DNA of 52,816 bases from Akkermansiaceae bacterium UBA1315. GTDB lineage: Bacteria > Verrucomicrobiota > Verrucomicrobiia > Verrucomicrobiales > Akkermansiaceae. Of this stretch, positions 1-9,534 are shown piece by piece. The first letter of the stretch is position 1. The number at the start of each line of letters is the position of its first letter. Made by a program: the position numbers and the translations under genes. Below the pieces are notes generated by a model, which made no database searches, was not told the origin of the DNA, and saw only the letters and a program-made list of their open reading frames with translations. The DNA is taken from NCBI GenBank assembly GCA_002307065.1, contig DBTN01000013.1, positions 60,644-113,459 on the forward strand, in the 5' to 3' direction.

Positions 1-3000
1 ACCGGGCAGGTATTGAGGTGGCACTTGCGGACATAGACGCAGCCCATCGCGATCATCGCCGTGGTTCCGAAATTGAACTGTTCCGCACCGAGAAGTGCGG
101 CGATCACCACGTCGCGACCATTGCGAATTCCGCCGTCCGTCCGGAGAGTGACCCGGTTGCGGAGGTTGTTGATGAGAAGGGTCTGCTGAGCTTCCGCCAA
201 ACCGAGTTCCCATGGCGAACCGGCATGTTTGGTGGACGAAAGCGGCGAGGCACCGGTTCCGCCATCGTGGCCGGAAATCAGAATGTTATCGGCAGAAGCT
301 TTGGCGACGCCGGCGGCGACCGTTCCCACACCGGATTCGGCGACCAATTTGACGGTCACTTTTGCCCGTGGATTGACTTCTTTTAGATCGTGGATGAGCT
401 GAGCAAGATCCTCGATGCTGTAGATGTCGTGGTGCGGCGGTGGGGAAATCAACTGCACGCCCGGCTGCGTATTCCGCAGGCGAGCGATCAGGGCGTTGAC
501 CTTGTGCCCCGGAAGCTGTCCGCCTTCACCGGGTTTGGCACCTTGGGCCATTTTGATTTCCAATTCGTCCGCATTGACCAAATAGAACGCGGAAACGCCA
601 AATCGACCGGATGCGATTTGTTTGATGTAGGAACGGGCGGAATCGCCATTCGCATACGGGCTGAAACGGATCGGGTCTTCGCCACCTTCTCCTGAATCGG
701 ATTTTGCGCCGATGCGGTTCATCGCAATGGCCAATGTTTCGTGAGCTTCGGGAGAAAGCGCGCCGAGCGACATCGCGGCGGTCGTGAAACGGCGGCGAAT
801 CGATTCGATCGGCTCAACCTCATCGAGAGGAATCGGTCCGGAACTGGCCGGAACGAAATCGATCAAATCTTTGATCGCGACCGGGTTGGTCTCGAGGGAA
901 ACACGGACGTATTCGTCGTAGTCCTCTGCTTTGCCGGATTTGACGAAGGTGTGGAAATTTTTGATGACCTCCGTGCTGAACACGTGACGTTCACCGCTTT
1001 TCCGATACCGGTTATAGCCCGGATCTCCGAGGTCCAGCGTTTCTCCCTCAGGCACTTCCGTTTCGTAAGCAGCGCGATGACGGATCAGGGATTCCTCCGC
1101 GATTTCGGTGAAACCGATGCCGCCGATTTTTGAAGAAACACCGGTGAAGCAGAAATCGACGACTTCCTTGCCAATGCCGATCGCTTCGAAAGTTTGAGCA
1201 CCTTGGTAGGAGTTGAGCACGGAAATGCCCATCTTCGACATGATTTTGAGAATGCCTTTCTCCAACGCCTTACGGTAGTTGGTCATGGCCTTTTTCGGAG
1301 AAACATCGCCGAGCTTGCCTTTGCCTTTATCGGTCTCGACCAATTGGCGCACGGTGGCGTAGCCGAGATAAGGGCAGACCGCGGTCGCGCCGAACCCGAA
1401 GCAGCAGGCGATTTGGTGAACGTCGCGGGCTTCGCCGGTTTCGACGACGATCGAAGCACGCATCCGCTTGCGAATGCGGTTCAGATGGTGGTGGATCGTG
1501 CCGATCGCCAGCAAGGTCGGAATCGGGACTCGTTCGGCGGAGGTGGCGCGGTCGGAGAGGACCAGAATGCTGTGTTTCGCTTGAACGGCGGCTTCCGCTT
1601 CTGCGCAAAGCTCATCCAGTCGTGCTTTCAGGCCAGCGTGACCGGAAGACAACTCCCAGGTGCAATCGAGCACGGTGGCAAGGAAACCGTGTTCACCGAG
1701 ATCCTTGATGCGCTCGAGTTCGTGCTCGAAAAGGATCGCACTTTCCAAGCTGACACTGCGGCAATGCGCAGGGGTTTCCTCGAGAATATTGCGTTCTGGT
1801 CCGAGGCCGGCACCCAGCGACATCACGGCCCACTCGCGGATCGGGTCGATCGGAGGGTTGGTGACCTGGGCGAAGAGCTGCTTAAAGTAGGTGTAGAGAA
1901 GGCGGGGATAGGAGGATAAGACGGCAAGCGGAATGTCGTCACCCATCGAGAAAACGGCTTCTTGAGCGCCTTTGATCATCGGCGGGAATACCATGTCCAG
2001 TTCTTCCAAGGAAATTCCATGGGCGACCTGTTGGCGGGAAAGGTCCAGCGGAGCGAAATCGATCTCTGGCGCGTGGGCAGACGGAGAAACGAATTTGCGC
2101 AGCTCCAAACGGTTTTCATCGATCCAACGGCGATACGGCTTTTGCTGAGCCAAGGTTTCCTTGAGCTCGTGATCGGTGATGAATTCACCCGTTTCCGTGT
2201 TAGCGGAGAGCATCTGACCGGGTCCAAGTCGGCCTTTCCGGACGATCGTCGCATCGTCGAGAATCACCGCGCCCGCTTCGGAGCCGATGTAGAGAATTCC
2301 ATCCTCGGTGATCTTGTAGCGAGATGGTCGCAACCCGTTGCGATCCAACGAAGCACACAATTTTTTACCATCTGTGAATACAAGGCCGGCAGGTCCATCC
2401 CACGGCTCGGAGAACGACCGGTTATACTGATAGAACGCCCGGAGATTATCGGAAATGTCCTCATCGTTGCGGTAGGCTGGAGGGACCAGCATGCACATCG
2501 CGTGCTCAGGTGAACGGCCGGAAAGGATCAGCAGTTCGAGCGCGTGATCGAGCGAAGCGGAGTCGGATTCTCCGTGGCGCATCAGGTCTTTCACCAATTC
2601 GATGTCATCGCCCCAGATCGGGGAAGCGAAGAATTCTTCGCGGGAGGTCATCCAGTTCCGGTTGCCTTCGACGGTGTTGATTTCGCCGTTGTGGCACATC
2701 ATCCGGAAGGGCTGACCGAGCGGCCATGCCGGGAAGGTATTGGTCGAAAAGCGTTGGTGGTAGAGGGAAATGGCGATTTCGTAGTCCGAATCCTGGAGAT
2801 CGCAATAAAATGCGCGCAGCGCCGCTGGCATCGCCAAAGCTTTGTAGGAAAGCAGGCGGCTGGAAAACGACGGGATGTAAAAGCCGTGAATCTCTTTCGT
2901 CCGGTGTTCGATCTCCCGGCGGCAAAGGTAGAGCTGGCGCTCGAAAAGATCGGCATCCATGCCTTCAGGGCGGAGCATCAAGAGGTGCTCGATGTGCGGG

Positions 3001-3452
3001 CGGGTCGCGATCGCGATTTTTCCTAAAGCGTCGACATTGACCGGAACCTCGCGCCAGCCGATCCGACGGATCCCGCGTTTGTCGGTGATTTCAGCGGTGA
3101 GGGCCTTGATTTCCTGCATTGTGTCCGCGTTTTCACTGGGGAAAAAGAACGCGCCGACGGCAAGGTCCGCTTCATTTTCCAGAGTGTGACCGAGCTTTGC
3201 AGCGGCTTTTTTGAAAAGCGGATAGGGGATCTGAGTGAGAACGCCCGAGCCGTCACCGGTTTTCATGTCGGCGTCGACCGCGCCGCGGTGCGTCATGCAG
3301 CAAACGGAGGTCAGCGCGTAGTCGAGAACCTGATAGCTTCGTTTTCCATTCAAATGAGCGATGGCGCCCATTCCACAGTTGTCATGTTCCTGAGATAACC
3401 GGTGCAGGGAACCGGGGACGAGCGGGGTGCTTGAGTGGTAAAACGGATTCAT
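1..3452 (-). CDS. gltB: Glutamate synthase (NADPH/ferredoxin) large subunit, 3'-truncated by the window edge
   Basis: GltB transfers the amide nitrogen of glutamine to 2-oxoglutarate, giving two glutamates (GOGAT arm of ammonium assimilation). The reverse strand is open from an ATG at 3452 to the window edge, giving 1150 residues of a protein usually near 1500. The N-terminus carries the class II glutaminase signature EHDNCGMGAIAH, whose Cys26 should become the N-terminal nucleophile after removal of a 25-residue propeptide. At the left edge the 3Fe-4S ligands are visible as Cys1138, Cys1144 and Cys1149 in GCVYVRKCHLNTCP, with the spacing known for the family. The FMN-domain remainder and the C-terminal GXGXG beta-helix lie outside the window. 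No gltD is visible. Long opposite-strand frames across it are codon-bias shadows. Confidence 0.96.
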   Translation of the reverse strand, partial: MNPFYHSSTPLVPGSLHRLSQEHDNCGMGAIAHLNGKRSYQVLDYALTSVCCMTHRGAVDADMKTGDGSGVLTQIPYPLFKKAAAKLGHTLENEADLAVGAFFFPSENADTMQEIKALTAEITDKRGIRRIGWREVPVNVDALGKIAIATRPHIEHLLMLRPEGMDADLFERQLYLCRREIEHRTKEIHGFYIPSFSSRLLSYKALAMPAALRAFYCDLQDSDYEIAISLYHQRFSTNTFPAWPLGQPFRMMCHNGEINTVEGNRNWMTSREEFFASPIWGDDIELVKDLMRHGESDSASLDHALELLILSGRSPEHAMCMLVPPAYRNDEDISDNLRAFYQYNRSFSEPWDGPAGLVFTDGKKLCASLDRNGLRPSRYKITEDGILYIGSEAGAVILDDATIVRKGRLGPGQMLSANTETGEFITDHELKETLAQQKPYRRWIDENRLELRKFVSPSAHAPEIDFAPLDLSRQQVAHGISLEELDMVFPPMIKGAQEAVFSMGDDIPLAVLSSYPRLLYTYFKQLFAQVTNPPIDPIREWAVMSLGAGLGPERNILEETPAHCRSVSLESAILFEHELERIKDLGEHGFLATVLDCTWELSSGHAGLKARLDELCAEAEAAVQAKHSILVLSDRATSAERVPIPTLLAIGTIHHHLNRIRKRMRASIVVETGEARDVHQIACCFGFGATAVCPYLGYATVRQLVETDKGKGKLGDVSPKKAMTNYRKALEKGILKIMSKMGISVLNSYQGAQTFEAIGIGKEVVDFCFTGVSSKIGGIGFTEIAEESLIRHRAAYETEVPEGETLDLGDPGYNRYRKSGERHVFSTEVIKNFHTFVKSGKAEDYDEYVRVSLETNPVAIKDLIDFVPASSGPIPLDEVEPIESIRRRFTTAAMSLGALSPEAHETLAIAMNRIGAKSDSGEGGEDPIRFSPYANGDSARSYIKQIASGRFGVSAFYLVNADELEIKMAQGAKPGEGGQLPGHKVNALIARLRNTQPGVQLISPPPHHDIYSIEDLAQLIHDLKEVNPRAKVTVKLVAESGVGTVAAGVAKASADNILISGHDGGTGASPLSSTKHAGSPWELGLAEAQQTLLINNLRNRVTLRTDGGIRNGRDVVIAALLGAEQFNFGTTAMIAMGCVYVRKCHLNTCP

Positions 3453-3589
3453 CAGAGTCTTAAAAATCAGAGAAGTGGTGCCGGGCGCCTCGGTGGAATC
3501 TTCTGCGCGGTGGCAGGTGGAATCAAACGGCAGGCCGGAGAAACTGCCAAGCAGGAATTGTGCCCAAGCCCTCCGGAGGCAGGTGCGAT

Positions 3590-4450
3590 TTACAGAAATT
3601 CAACTGAACCGGCCTCAACCGGTTGCGGATCGAGCAATCCATGCTGAACCAGAAACCGATCGGCGGCTTCCACGGTCATTTCAAAATTCACGTGGCTGAC
3701 GTTAAAATTGAAAAAACTGTGGTCCGCGCGTTCGAAATCAATCAGCTCGCAGGCATTTCTCCGCCAACGCAAACGACGGCGGAAACGGTCGACCTCGTCG
3801 AACGGCGTGATGCGATCGGATTTTCCGTGGAAAAAGATCATCGGCGGCAATTTTCCACGAACGAGCGAGGTCGGGCTTTCGCGTTTCGCGGCTTTCACGT
3901 CGGGGAATTTTTCGGATCCTTGCCCTTTGGGGGTCGTATTTACCAAGGCGCTGAAAAGGATCAGTGCCTGAGGGCGACAGTCAACGCCGTCGACCGGTGG
4001 CAGGTTTTTCTCTTTGGGCATCGCTGTCAGCAGGGCGAGAAAGGCACCGCCTGCCGCGCCGCCGACCGTGATGCGCTCAGGATCGAGGTTAAAGATGTCG
4101 GCGTTTTGGCGGAGCCAGCGAATCAATTCGCGCGCGTCCTCGATCGCTTCGAGCGGACCGGTTCCGTGTTTGGAGTTCAGCCGGGTTTCGGCAGCGACAG
4201 CGACGGCGCCGCGACTCACGAAATGCAGGCAGTGGGGGACAAACTGCGTCGGCATCGCGATATCCCACATTCCGCCATGAAAAAACACCACCACCGGCCG
4301 CGGGGCTAGCGCAGGTTCCGTGGGTTGAAAAATATTGGCTAAAATGTCACCCTGAGGCGTTTGGTGATAAATGTAGGTCGCGGCATCTTTAAGCATCTCG
4401 CGTTCACGCGCCTCGCCGATTGGCGCCACTTTTTGCAAAATACTACTCAT
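3590..4450 (-). CDS. Alpha/beta hydrolase (HSL/carboxylesterase-like) lacking the nucleophilic serine
   Basis: A 286-residue protein with the layout of the hormone-sensitive-lipase/esterase branch of alpha/beta hydrolases. The oxyanion-hole motif VVFFHGGMW lies at residues 54-62. The nucleophile elbow, normally G-x-S-A-G-G, reads GGAAGG at residues 130-135, so Ala132 (codon GCG) replaces the catalytic Ser. The later acid (FFHGKSDRITP) and histidine (ADHSFFN) regions are kept. No signal peptide is obvious. It is either a non-catalytic binding protein or a hydrolase using another chemistry. It is divergent from the secreted protein at 4536, with 85 bases between the starts. Fold assignment is solid; substrate and activity are unknown. 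Confidence 0.85.
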   Translation of the reverse strand: MSSILQKVAPIGEAREREMLKDAATYIYHQTPQGDILANIFQPTEPALAPRPVVVFFHGGMWDIAMPTQFVPHCLHFVSRGAVAVAAETRLNSKHGTGPLEAIEDARELIRWLRQNADIFNLDPERITVGGAAGGAFLALLTAMPKEKNLPPVDGVDCRPQALILFSALVNTTPKGQGSEKFPDVKAAKRESPTSLVRGKLPPMIFFHGKSDRITPFDEVDRFRRRLRWRRNACELIDFERADHSFFNFNVSHVNFEMTVEAADRFLVQHGLLDPQPVEAGSVEFL

Positions 4451-4535
4451 GTTATAGATACGGTGAAAGGCCGGATGGCAATACCGCGCGATTTGTTTGT
4501 TGTGGGAAGGGCCATCTTGTCCAATCTTTTGGCGA

Positions 4536-5414
4536 ATGAATCGTCTGATTTTTGCGGCAGCCTTGATGACATCGGTGGCAGCATCCGCTCAGGACACGTT
4601 GCGTCCGGCGTTGGAAGCCACTTATGGTGAATGGAGAAACTCAATTATCCGGAAAGATCCGGCGGCTTGGCAGCGAGCGACCGCGACTCACCGGAAAGCG
4701 GAGGTGCGGAACCGGATCGTTTCCGAAAAACGGATGTTTCCGGCAGCGGTTTTCGACATTCCCGCACCGCCACCCGCGCTGACCGGCCTGAAGTTTTTGG
4801 AAGCGCAACAAAACGGCCCGACCGCCAAAGCGGCTTATTTTGGAAAGGTGGATTTCGATGTCGGCGGCAATCCGACGGACAATCTGCTCGTGCTTTCCTT
4901 TGTGCGTGAAGGAACGGCCTGGCGCTACGATCGGGCGGATTACGTGAGCTTGGTCGCTTTGCCGGAAGTTCGGAAGGAATTGGCGGCGGGAAATCTCAAA
5001 TATTTGAAGGAAACGCCTGAAGCCCAGCCCAGTGGCCAAATTCCGCCGACGCCGATTGCTGCGCAAACCGCGAAGTATATTGCGAAAGTTTACGTTTTTT
5101 GCCCGGGCCGGGAAGTGCGGGTGCAAGTCAATAAAATCAGCATGCACCGGTTTGCGAACGCCCAAGAAGCGGAGGTCGTGATCGGCGGCGCGGTCGATGG
5201 ATTGAACGAAGTCCAATACGCGATCCGCAAACTCGACGGCGCAACCGGTAAGGAAGCGATGACGATCCGCGTGTATCTTTTTTCCCAAATTCCTGGTGTG
5301 CAACCGGTCAAAGCGTTCGAATACCAGATCAACGAAGGTGGCGTCCCGAAAGATTTCGGAACGGGAAACTTCAACGTGGATGCCGCGATGGTCGGGAAAA
5401 TCATGGGGAAATGA
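4536..5414 (+). CDS. Secreted protein of unknown function
   Basis: The ATG at 4536 is preferred over an in-frame upstream start at 4497 because it puts a typical signal peptide (MNRLIFAAALMTSVAASAQ, cleavage likely after Ala-Ser-Ala) at the N-terminus of a 292-residue protein. The mature part has a charged helical start, a proline-rich stretch near residues 60-70 and 175-185, and a beta-rich C-terminal half. I recognise no catalytic motif. It is followed by two exported peptidase genes on the same strand, so it may belong to a set of envelope or extracellular proteins. Function unknown. Confidence 0.8.
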   Translation: MNRLIFAAALMTSVAASAQDTLRPALEATYGEWRNSIIRKDPAAWQRATATHRKAEVRNRIVSEKRMFPAAVFDIPAPPPALTGLKFLEAQQNGPTAKAAYFGKVDFDVGGNPTDNLLVLSFVREGTAWRYDRADYVSLVALPEVRKELAAGNLKYLKETPEAQPSGQIPPTPIAAQTAKYIAKVYVFCPGREVRVQVNKISMHRFANAQEAEVVIGGAVDGLNEVQYAIRKLDGATGKEAMTIRVYLFSQIPGVQPVKAFEYQINEGGVPKDFGTGNFNVDAAMVGKIMGK

Positions 5415-5492
5415 GCTGTCGGAATCTGAGGGGAGATCGAGCATGGGGATCTCAATCTGATCAAAACCCATCTTCCACTATTCGATTCCGCA

Positions 5493-5507
5493 TTACATAT
5501 ATTGTAA
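5493..5507. promoter_or_regulatory. Inverted repeat TTACA-N5-TGTAA upstream of the S10 peptidase gene
   Basis: A 5-base inverted repeat around an AT-rich TATAT spacer, about 85 bases before the peptidase start at 5592 and inside the 177-base gap after the secreted protein. The shape is that of a small dimeric-regulator operator. Short arms make chance occurrence quite possible. No regulator is identified. Confidence 0.2.
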
Positions 5508-5591
5508 CAAGTAGCTTTCCGGCTACGGCTTTCAACGCCGCAAACCAAATTTGACCTTTCGACAAGTTCCCGCACCGGTTTAGCTTCGGGC

Positions 5592-7094
5592 ATGAAATTT
5601 TTGGGTTGGTACGTGATCGCCATGTCGCTGGGAGTTTTTGCGCACGCGCAGGAATCCAAACCGGTTGCTGACGCCGAAAAAAAATCTGCGCCCGCACCGT
5701 CTGCCGCACCGGTCGTCCGCGAATCCTCTGTGACGATTGCTGGGGCGAAAATTCCATACAGGGTCACCAGCGCCAAGATTCCGCTCAAGCTGGATGATGG
5801 AAAAACCCGCGCGTCGATTTTCCACGTCAGCTACCTCCGGACCGACGTCAAAGATCCTGCGACCCGGCCGGTCCTGTTCGCGTTCAACGGCGGTCCGGGC
5901 TCTTCGGCGGTCTGGCTGCATTTGGGCGTGCTCGGGCCGAAACGCGTTTCGATTCCTGGCGACGGAACTCAGGCGCCATTGCCACCGGCCAAAATCATCG
6001 AAAATGAATTCAGCATTCTCGACGTCTGCGATCTGGTTTTCATCGACCCGGTTTCGACCGGTTACAGCCGGGCTGAAAAAGACGTCAAACCCGCCGATTT
6101 TCACGGCGTCGAGGAAGACATCGAATCCGTCGGCGATTTCATCCGCATCTGGATCACCGAAAACAACCGTTGGGCTTCGCCAAAATATCTGCTTGGAGAA
6201 TCCTACGGCGGCATCCGCGCAGCCGGGCTTTCCAGCCATTTGCAATCGCGGTACGGCATGTCTTTAAATGGCGTGATTTTGTTATCCTCGCTGCTCGATT
6301 TCGGGACCATCCAACCGGCTCAGGGAAATGATTTGTCGTACCTGACCTTCCTGCCGTCGTTCACCGGAGCCGCGCATTTTCATGGAAAAATCCAAGGCAA
6401 TCGTGACGCCTTGATTGAGGAAAGCCGACAATTTGCCTTTGGGGAATACGCGGCGGCGTTGCTGAAAGGAACCGGGATTTCGCCGGAAGAACGCGCCAAG
6501 ATCGCGGAGCGCCTCGCGAGCTTGACCGGTTTGGACGCAGCGATGTGGAGTGATCGGAATTTGCGGATCGATCCGTTTGTGTTCCGTGGAGAACTTTTGA
6601 AAAAAGAAGGAAAAGTCATCGGACGTTTCGACGCTCGAGTCGCTTGGGACGTCAATGACAAGTCCGCGGCCTATGCCGAATACGATCCGTCCTACTCGCT
6701 GGCCTACGGCGCGTTTTCCACTGCGATGCTGGATTATCTCGGCCGTGATCTCGGATGGAAAGAAGATCAACCTTACGAAATCCTCACCAGCAAAGTAATG
6801 CCGTGGAACTGGGATTCCGACAATGAAGTGGTCAATCTCAGTGGCAAGCTGGCACTTGCGATGCGCGACAATCCCCATCTCCGAGTTTTAATCATGAGCG
6901 GCCATACCGATCTCGCCACGCCGCCGGAAGGCGTCGCTTATTCGCTGCGACATTTGATCGATTTGCCAAAAAGCGGCCGCGATCGGTTCGAGTTCGTCGA
7001 TTACGACGCCGGACATATGTTTTATCTGAATCCCCCGGATTTGGCCAAAACCCGAGAAGATTTGGTGAAATTTATCCAAGTCAAAAATCCCTGA
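5592..7094 (+). CDS. Exported serine carboxypeptidase-like protein (peptidase family S10)
   Basis: A 500-residue protein with a signal peptide (hydrophobic stretch within the first 20 residues, ending AHAQ). The S10 hallmarks are in order: the substrate-binding loop FNGGPGSSAVWLHLG, the nucleophile motif GESYGG with Ser204, the acid in SGHTDLATPPE (Asp440) and the histidine in DYDAGHMFY (His475). The catalytic triad is therefore complete. S10 enzymes remove C-terminal residues from peptides, usually in acidic compartments; in bacteria they are exported and poorly studied. It is followed 54 bases later by an S8 protease on the same strand, so the two may work on the same extracellular peptides. 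No strong ribosome-binding site precedes the ATG. Confidence 0.93.
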   Translation: MKFLGWYVIAMSLGVFAHAQESKPVADAEKKSAPAPSAAPVVRESSVTIAGAKIPYRVTSAKIPLKLDDGKTRASIFHVSYLRTDVKDPATRPVLFAFNGGPGSSAVWLHLGVLGPKRVSIPGDGTQAPLPPAKIIENEFSILDVCDLVFIDPVSTGYSRAEKDVKPADFHGVEEDIESVGDFIRIWITENNRWASPKYLLGESYGGIRAAGLSSHLQSRYGMSLNGVILLSSLLDFGTIQPAQGNDLSYLTFLPSFTGAAHFHGKIQGNRDALIEESRQFAFGEYAAALLKGTGISPEERAKIAERLASLTGLDAAMWSDRNLRIDPFVFRGELLKKEGKVIGRFDARVAWDVNDKSAAYAEYDPSYSLAYGAFSTAMLDYLGRDLGWKEDQPYEILTSKVMPWNWDSDNEVVNLSGKLALAMRDNPHLRVLIMSGHTDLATPPEGVAYSLRHLIDLPKSGRDRFEFVDYDAGHMFYLNPPDLAKTREDLVKFIQVKNP

Positions 7095-7148
7095 CAACTC
7101 CCCCGCTTTTCTTGGGTTGAAAATCAGGACTCACCACTGGCTCGATTC

Positions 7149-8774
7149 ATGAAATCCAACTTTCGCCTGCTCCTTTCGATCGCGATTGTGATCTTGTGTG
7201 GGCTTTTCGGCTGGTGGCTCGCGCGGGAATTGCGGCCACCGGTGAAAATCCAATCGGTCAAGGAACCGGTGGTCACGGCACACGTCGATCGCCAGGAAAC
7301 ACCGGTCCGCAAACGGACGGTCCGCGTCATCGAAAAACCGGATGAATTCCGCGACGGCACGACGGTCGAAATGTTCGCCAGCAGCAAACCGAACCAAGTG
7401 ATCCTTCGTTTTCCGTCGGACGAAACGTATGCCGCGTTTTTGGCAGTGGTGGTGCGGAGCAAAGTGGCGGTGATCGATCAGCTCGACCGGTTGAGGGCGA
7501 TGCGGCTTGGTTACGAAGACCGGAATGATCTGGCAGATCTTCTGATCGGAGAAAATATCAGCATTTACGATTCCCTCCCCGTCGCGCCCGGACCCACGCC
7601 GCCACCGCTTGCGGACCAGGAAGGACTGGTGCCCTTTCATGATCAACTTCTGCCGTGGCTCGGGGTGGTTTGGGATCATTCACGCTGGGGGGAAGGAGTG
7701 AAAATCGCGGTGATCGACAGCGGGATCGTCGCTCACTCCAACCTCGCACCGGTGATCCAATCGATCGAACTGGTTCCTTTTCCCAAAGATCTTTCGACGA
7801 CCAACGGCCACGGGACGGCAGTCGCTTCGCTGATCGCGGGACTGGGAGAAATCGCGCGCGGCGTCGCACCGGCGGCGTCTTTGATTTCAATCCGCGTCGG
7901 CGATGAGACGGATGCCGGAGATTCCTTTTCGCTCGCGGCCGGAATCGTTGCGGCGGTGGATGCCGGAGCGGATCTCATCAATATTTCCATGGGCATCTCC
8001 GGAAATAATCCGTTGGTCGAAGATGCCGTGCTTTATGCGGATGAATCGGGCTCGCTGATCGTCGCGGCATCGGGAAATGCTGGTCTCGCCGAGGCGTCCT
8101 ATCCGGCGGCCTACCCGAGTGTGATCAGCGTCGGCGCGGTCGATGCGAAAAGCGAACATCTGGAATTTTCCAATTATGGCGAATACCTTTCCATGACCGC
8201 GCCCGGTTATGCGATCAACGCCGCTTGGCCGGGAAACCGGTTCATCCGGATCAGCGGAACATCCGCCAGCGCGCCGATCGTCACCGGGGCGATCGCGGCG
8301 ACGATGTCGAATGGGGCCGGGATCACCCTGTCCGCCCGAGAAGCCGCAGAGATCGTGATGGCCCATTCGAACGACGCGGGAATTCCCGGCCCGGATTCGG
8401 AATATGGCATTGGCATCGTGGACCTGGGTCGAGTGATGAATCGCAATCAAACCGGTTTGGTGGACGCTGCCATCACCGATCAACGCGTCGTGAAAACCGC
8501 CACGGGTCACGAAGTTCAAGTCACCGTTCAAAACCGTGGAACCGCGATTTTAATCAACACGTTTCTAGAAATCACCACCCCGTCCGGAACGCGCCAGCAT
8601 AACGCGACAACGATCGCACCGGGAGAGATTCAGACTTTCGCCGCGCCTGTCCAGCTCGCCGGGTTGCCGAAAAATACGATGATCCCGGTGACGTCGCGCG
8701 TGATTCTCGGCACCGCCGATGTAGATCGAACGCCCGCGAACAACCAAAAAACCAGCGAGTTTTTATCCCGTTGA
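7149..8774 (+). CDS. Membrane-anchored subtilisin-like serine protease (S8)
   Basis: A 541-residue protein starting with an uncleaved-looking transmembrane helix (residues 6-25), a charged linker that may act as a propeptide, then an S8 domain. Catalytic residues are Asp190 in AVIDSGI, His221 in NGHGTAVAS and Ser372 in SGTSASAP. After the protease domain, residues from about 430 look like a CARDB-type beta domain (repeated VQNRGT and TTPSGT type strands). It follows the S10 gene with a short gap, suggesting co-expression. The anchor and linker put the active domain outside the cytoplasm. Assignment is firm; substrates are unknown. Confidence 0.95.
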   Translation: MKSNFRLLLSIAIVILCGLFGWWLARELRPPVKIQSVKEPVVTAHVDRQETPVRKRTVRVIEKPDEFRDGTTVEMFASSKPNQVILRFPSDETYAAFLAVVVRSKVAVIDQLDRLRAMRLGYEDRNDLADLLIGENISIYDSLPVAPGPTPPPLADQEGLVPFHDQLLPWLGVVWDHSRWGEGVKIAVIDSGIVAHSNLAPVIQSIELVPFPKDLSTTNGHGTAVASLIAGLGEIARGVAPAASLISIRVGDETDAGDSFSLAAGIVAAVDAGADLINISMGISGNNPLVEDAVLYADESGSLIVAASGNAGLAEASYPAAYPSVISVGAVDAKSEHLEFSNYGEYLSMTAPGYAINAAWPGNRFIRISGTSASAPIVTGAIAATMSNGAGITLSAREAAEIVMAHSNDAGIPGPDSEYGIGIVDLGRVMNRNQTGLVDAAITDQRVVKTATGHEVQVTVQNRGTAILINTFLEITTPSGTRQHNATTIAPGEIQTFAAPVQLAGLPKNTMIPVTSRVILGTADVDRTPANNQKTSEFLSR

Positions 8775-8787
8775 AAACGATTCAACG
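8769..8787. terminator. Hairpin in the convergent junction of the S8 protease and lipoate-ligase-like genes
   Basis: A perfect 7-base inverted repeat, CGTTGAA-AACGA-TTCAACG, spans the stop codon of the subtilase and the last bases of the convergent gene, which are only 7 bases apart. It is followed by only a short T run. It could end transcription in both directions, but it is weak by itself. Confidence 0.35.
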
Positions 8788-9447
8788 TTTACCGGTCCAC
8801 GAAAGTTGGGCATAGCGATCGGCGATCTTTGCGGACAGATCAGGGGCTTCAAAAGACGCCTTCTCCGTTCTGTTAGAGAGCATCTTCGCAAATTTCACCG
8901 ATCGCTTTTCCGAAGCGACGTCGCCACAAGGCATGGCAAGCGAGCCTTGGTAAAGCAGTCCGAATTTGCCCCGGCGTTGCCCCGCTCCGGCGATTTTCCG
9001 GCCGTTTGAATCCACCAAATCGAACCCTACCGGATTGCTGAAACAATCGGCCGCACCGGTTTCTTGGCTGCCATTGCTCAAAGACGATTCGGTCCCCTCC
9101 TCCGCCAGTGCTTGCGCGAGAGCCTGATGGATCGCTCGGTAAATTTCGACTCCCTTCCATTTTGAAACCGGTTCGCGAGCGGGAGCGATCACCGTGTAGG
9201 TCCAATCCGACCGATGATCGACGATGCCGCCGCCGGTCCAGCGACGAACCCATTTCACTTCAGGAAACGTGGCTCTGGCCTCCGCGATTTTCCCGAAATA
9301 TCCAAGACTCCCCCAATTTTCCCGCCAACGATACACTCGGAGAACCGGTTTTTCCGACGACTCCAGCAGCCAGTCATCCATGGCCATGTTTTCCGGCCCC
9401 GAGCGTTCTTGGGAGTCGGCCCACAGCAGCAAGTCATCAAAGATCAC
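8782..9447 (-). CDS. Lipoate-protein ligase A family protein (BPL/LplA/LipB fold)
   Basis: A 221-residue protein with family landmarks in order: PENMAMDDWLL, the glycine-rich RRWTGGGIVDH that holds the lipoyl/biotinyl-adenylate, and NGRKIAGAGQRR, where the lysine matches the catalytic lysine of LplA. Family members attach lipoate or octanoate to E2/GcvH domains, or move the group between them. It lacks the long C-terminal accessory domain of E. coli LplA, so it is the short form. It could be a ligase, an octanoyltransferase (LipM-like) or a biotin-type ligase. No lipA or dehydrogenase gene is nearby to decide. Confidence 0.8.
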   Translation of the reverse strand: MIFDDLLLWADSQERSGPENMAMDDWLLESSEKPVLRVYRWRENWGSLGYFGKIAEARATFPEVKWVRRWTGGGIVDHRSDWTYTVIAPAREPVSKWKGVEIYRAIHQALAQALAEEGTESSLSNGSQETGAADCFSNPVGFDLVDSNGRKIAGAGQRRGKFGLLYQGSLAMPCGDVASEKRSVKFAKMLSNRTEKASFEAPDLSAKIADRYAQLSWTGKR

Positions 9448-9534
9448 CCGGCCCTGTTAGCGCTTCGGCCACATTTCGCAACGTGGAAATCCGACCGGTC
9501 TTGCATTCCCGCCAAGGCCCGCCAAGTTTGCGCC

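Noticed and set aside
1194..1919. Plus-strand frames of 130-241 codons across 1-3400
   Set aside because: All are opposite the gltB reading frame, which carries clear motifs at both ends of the visible part.
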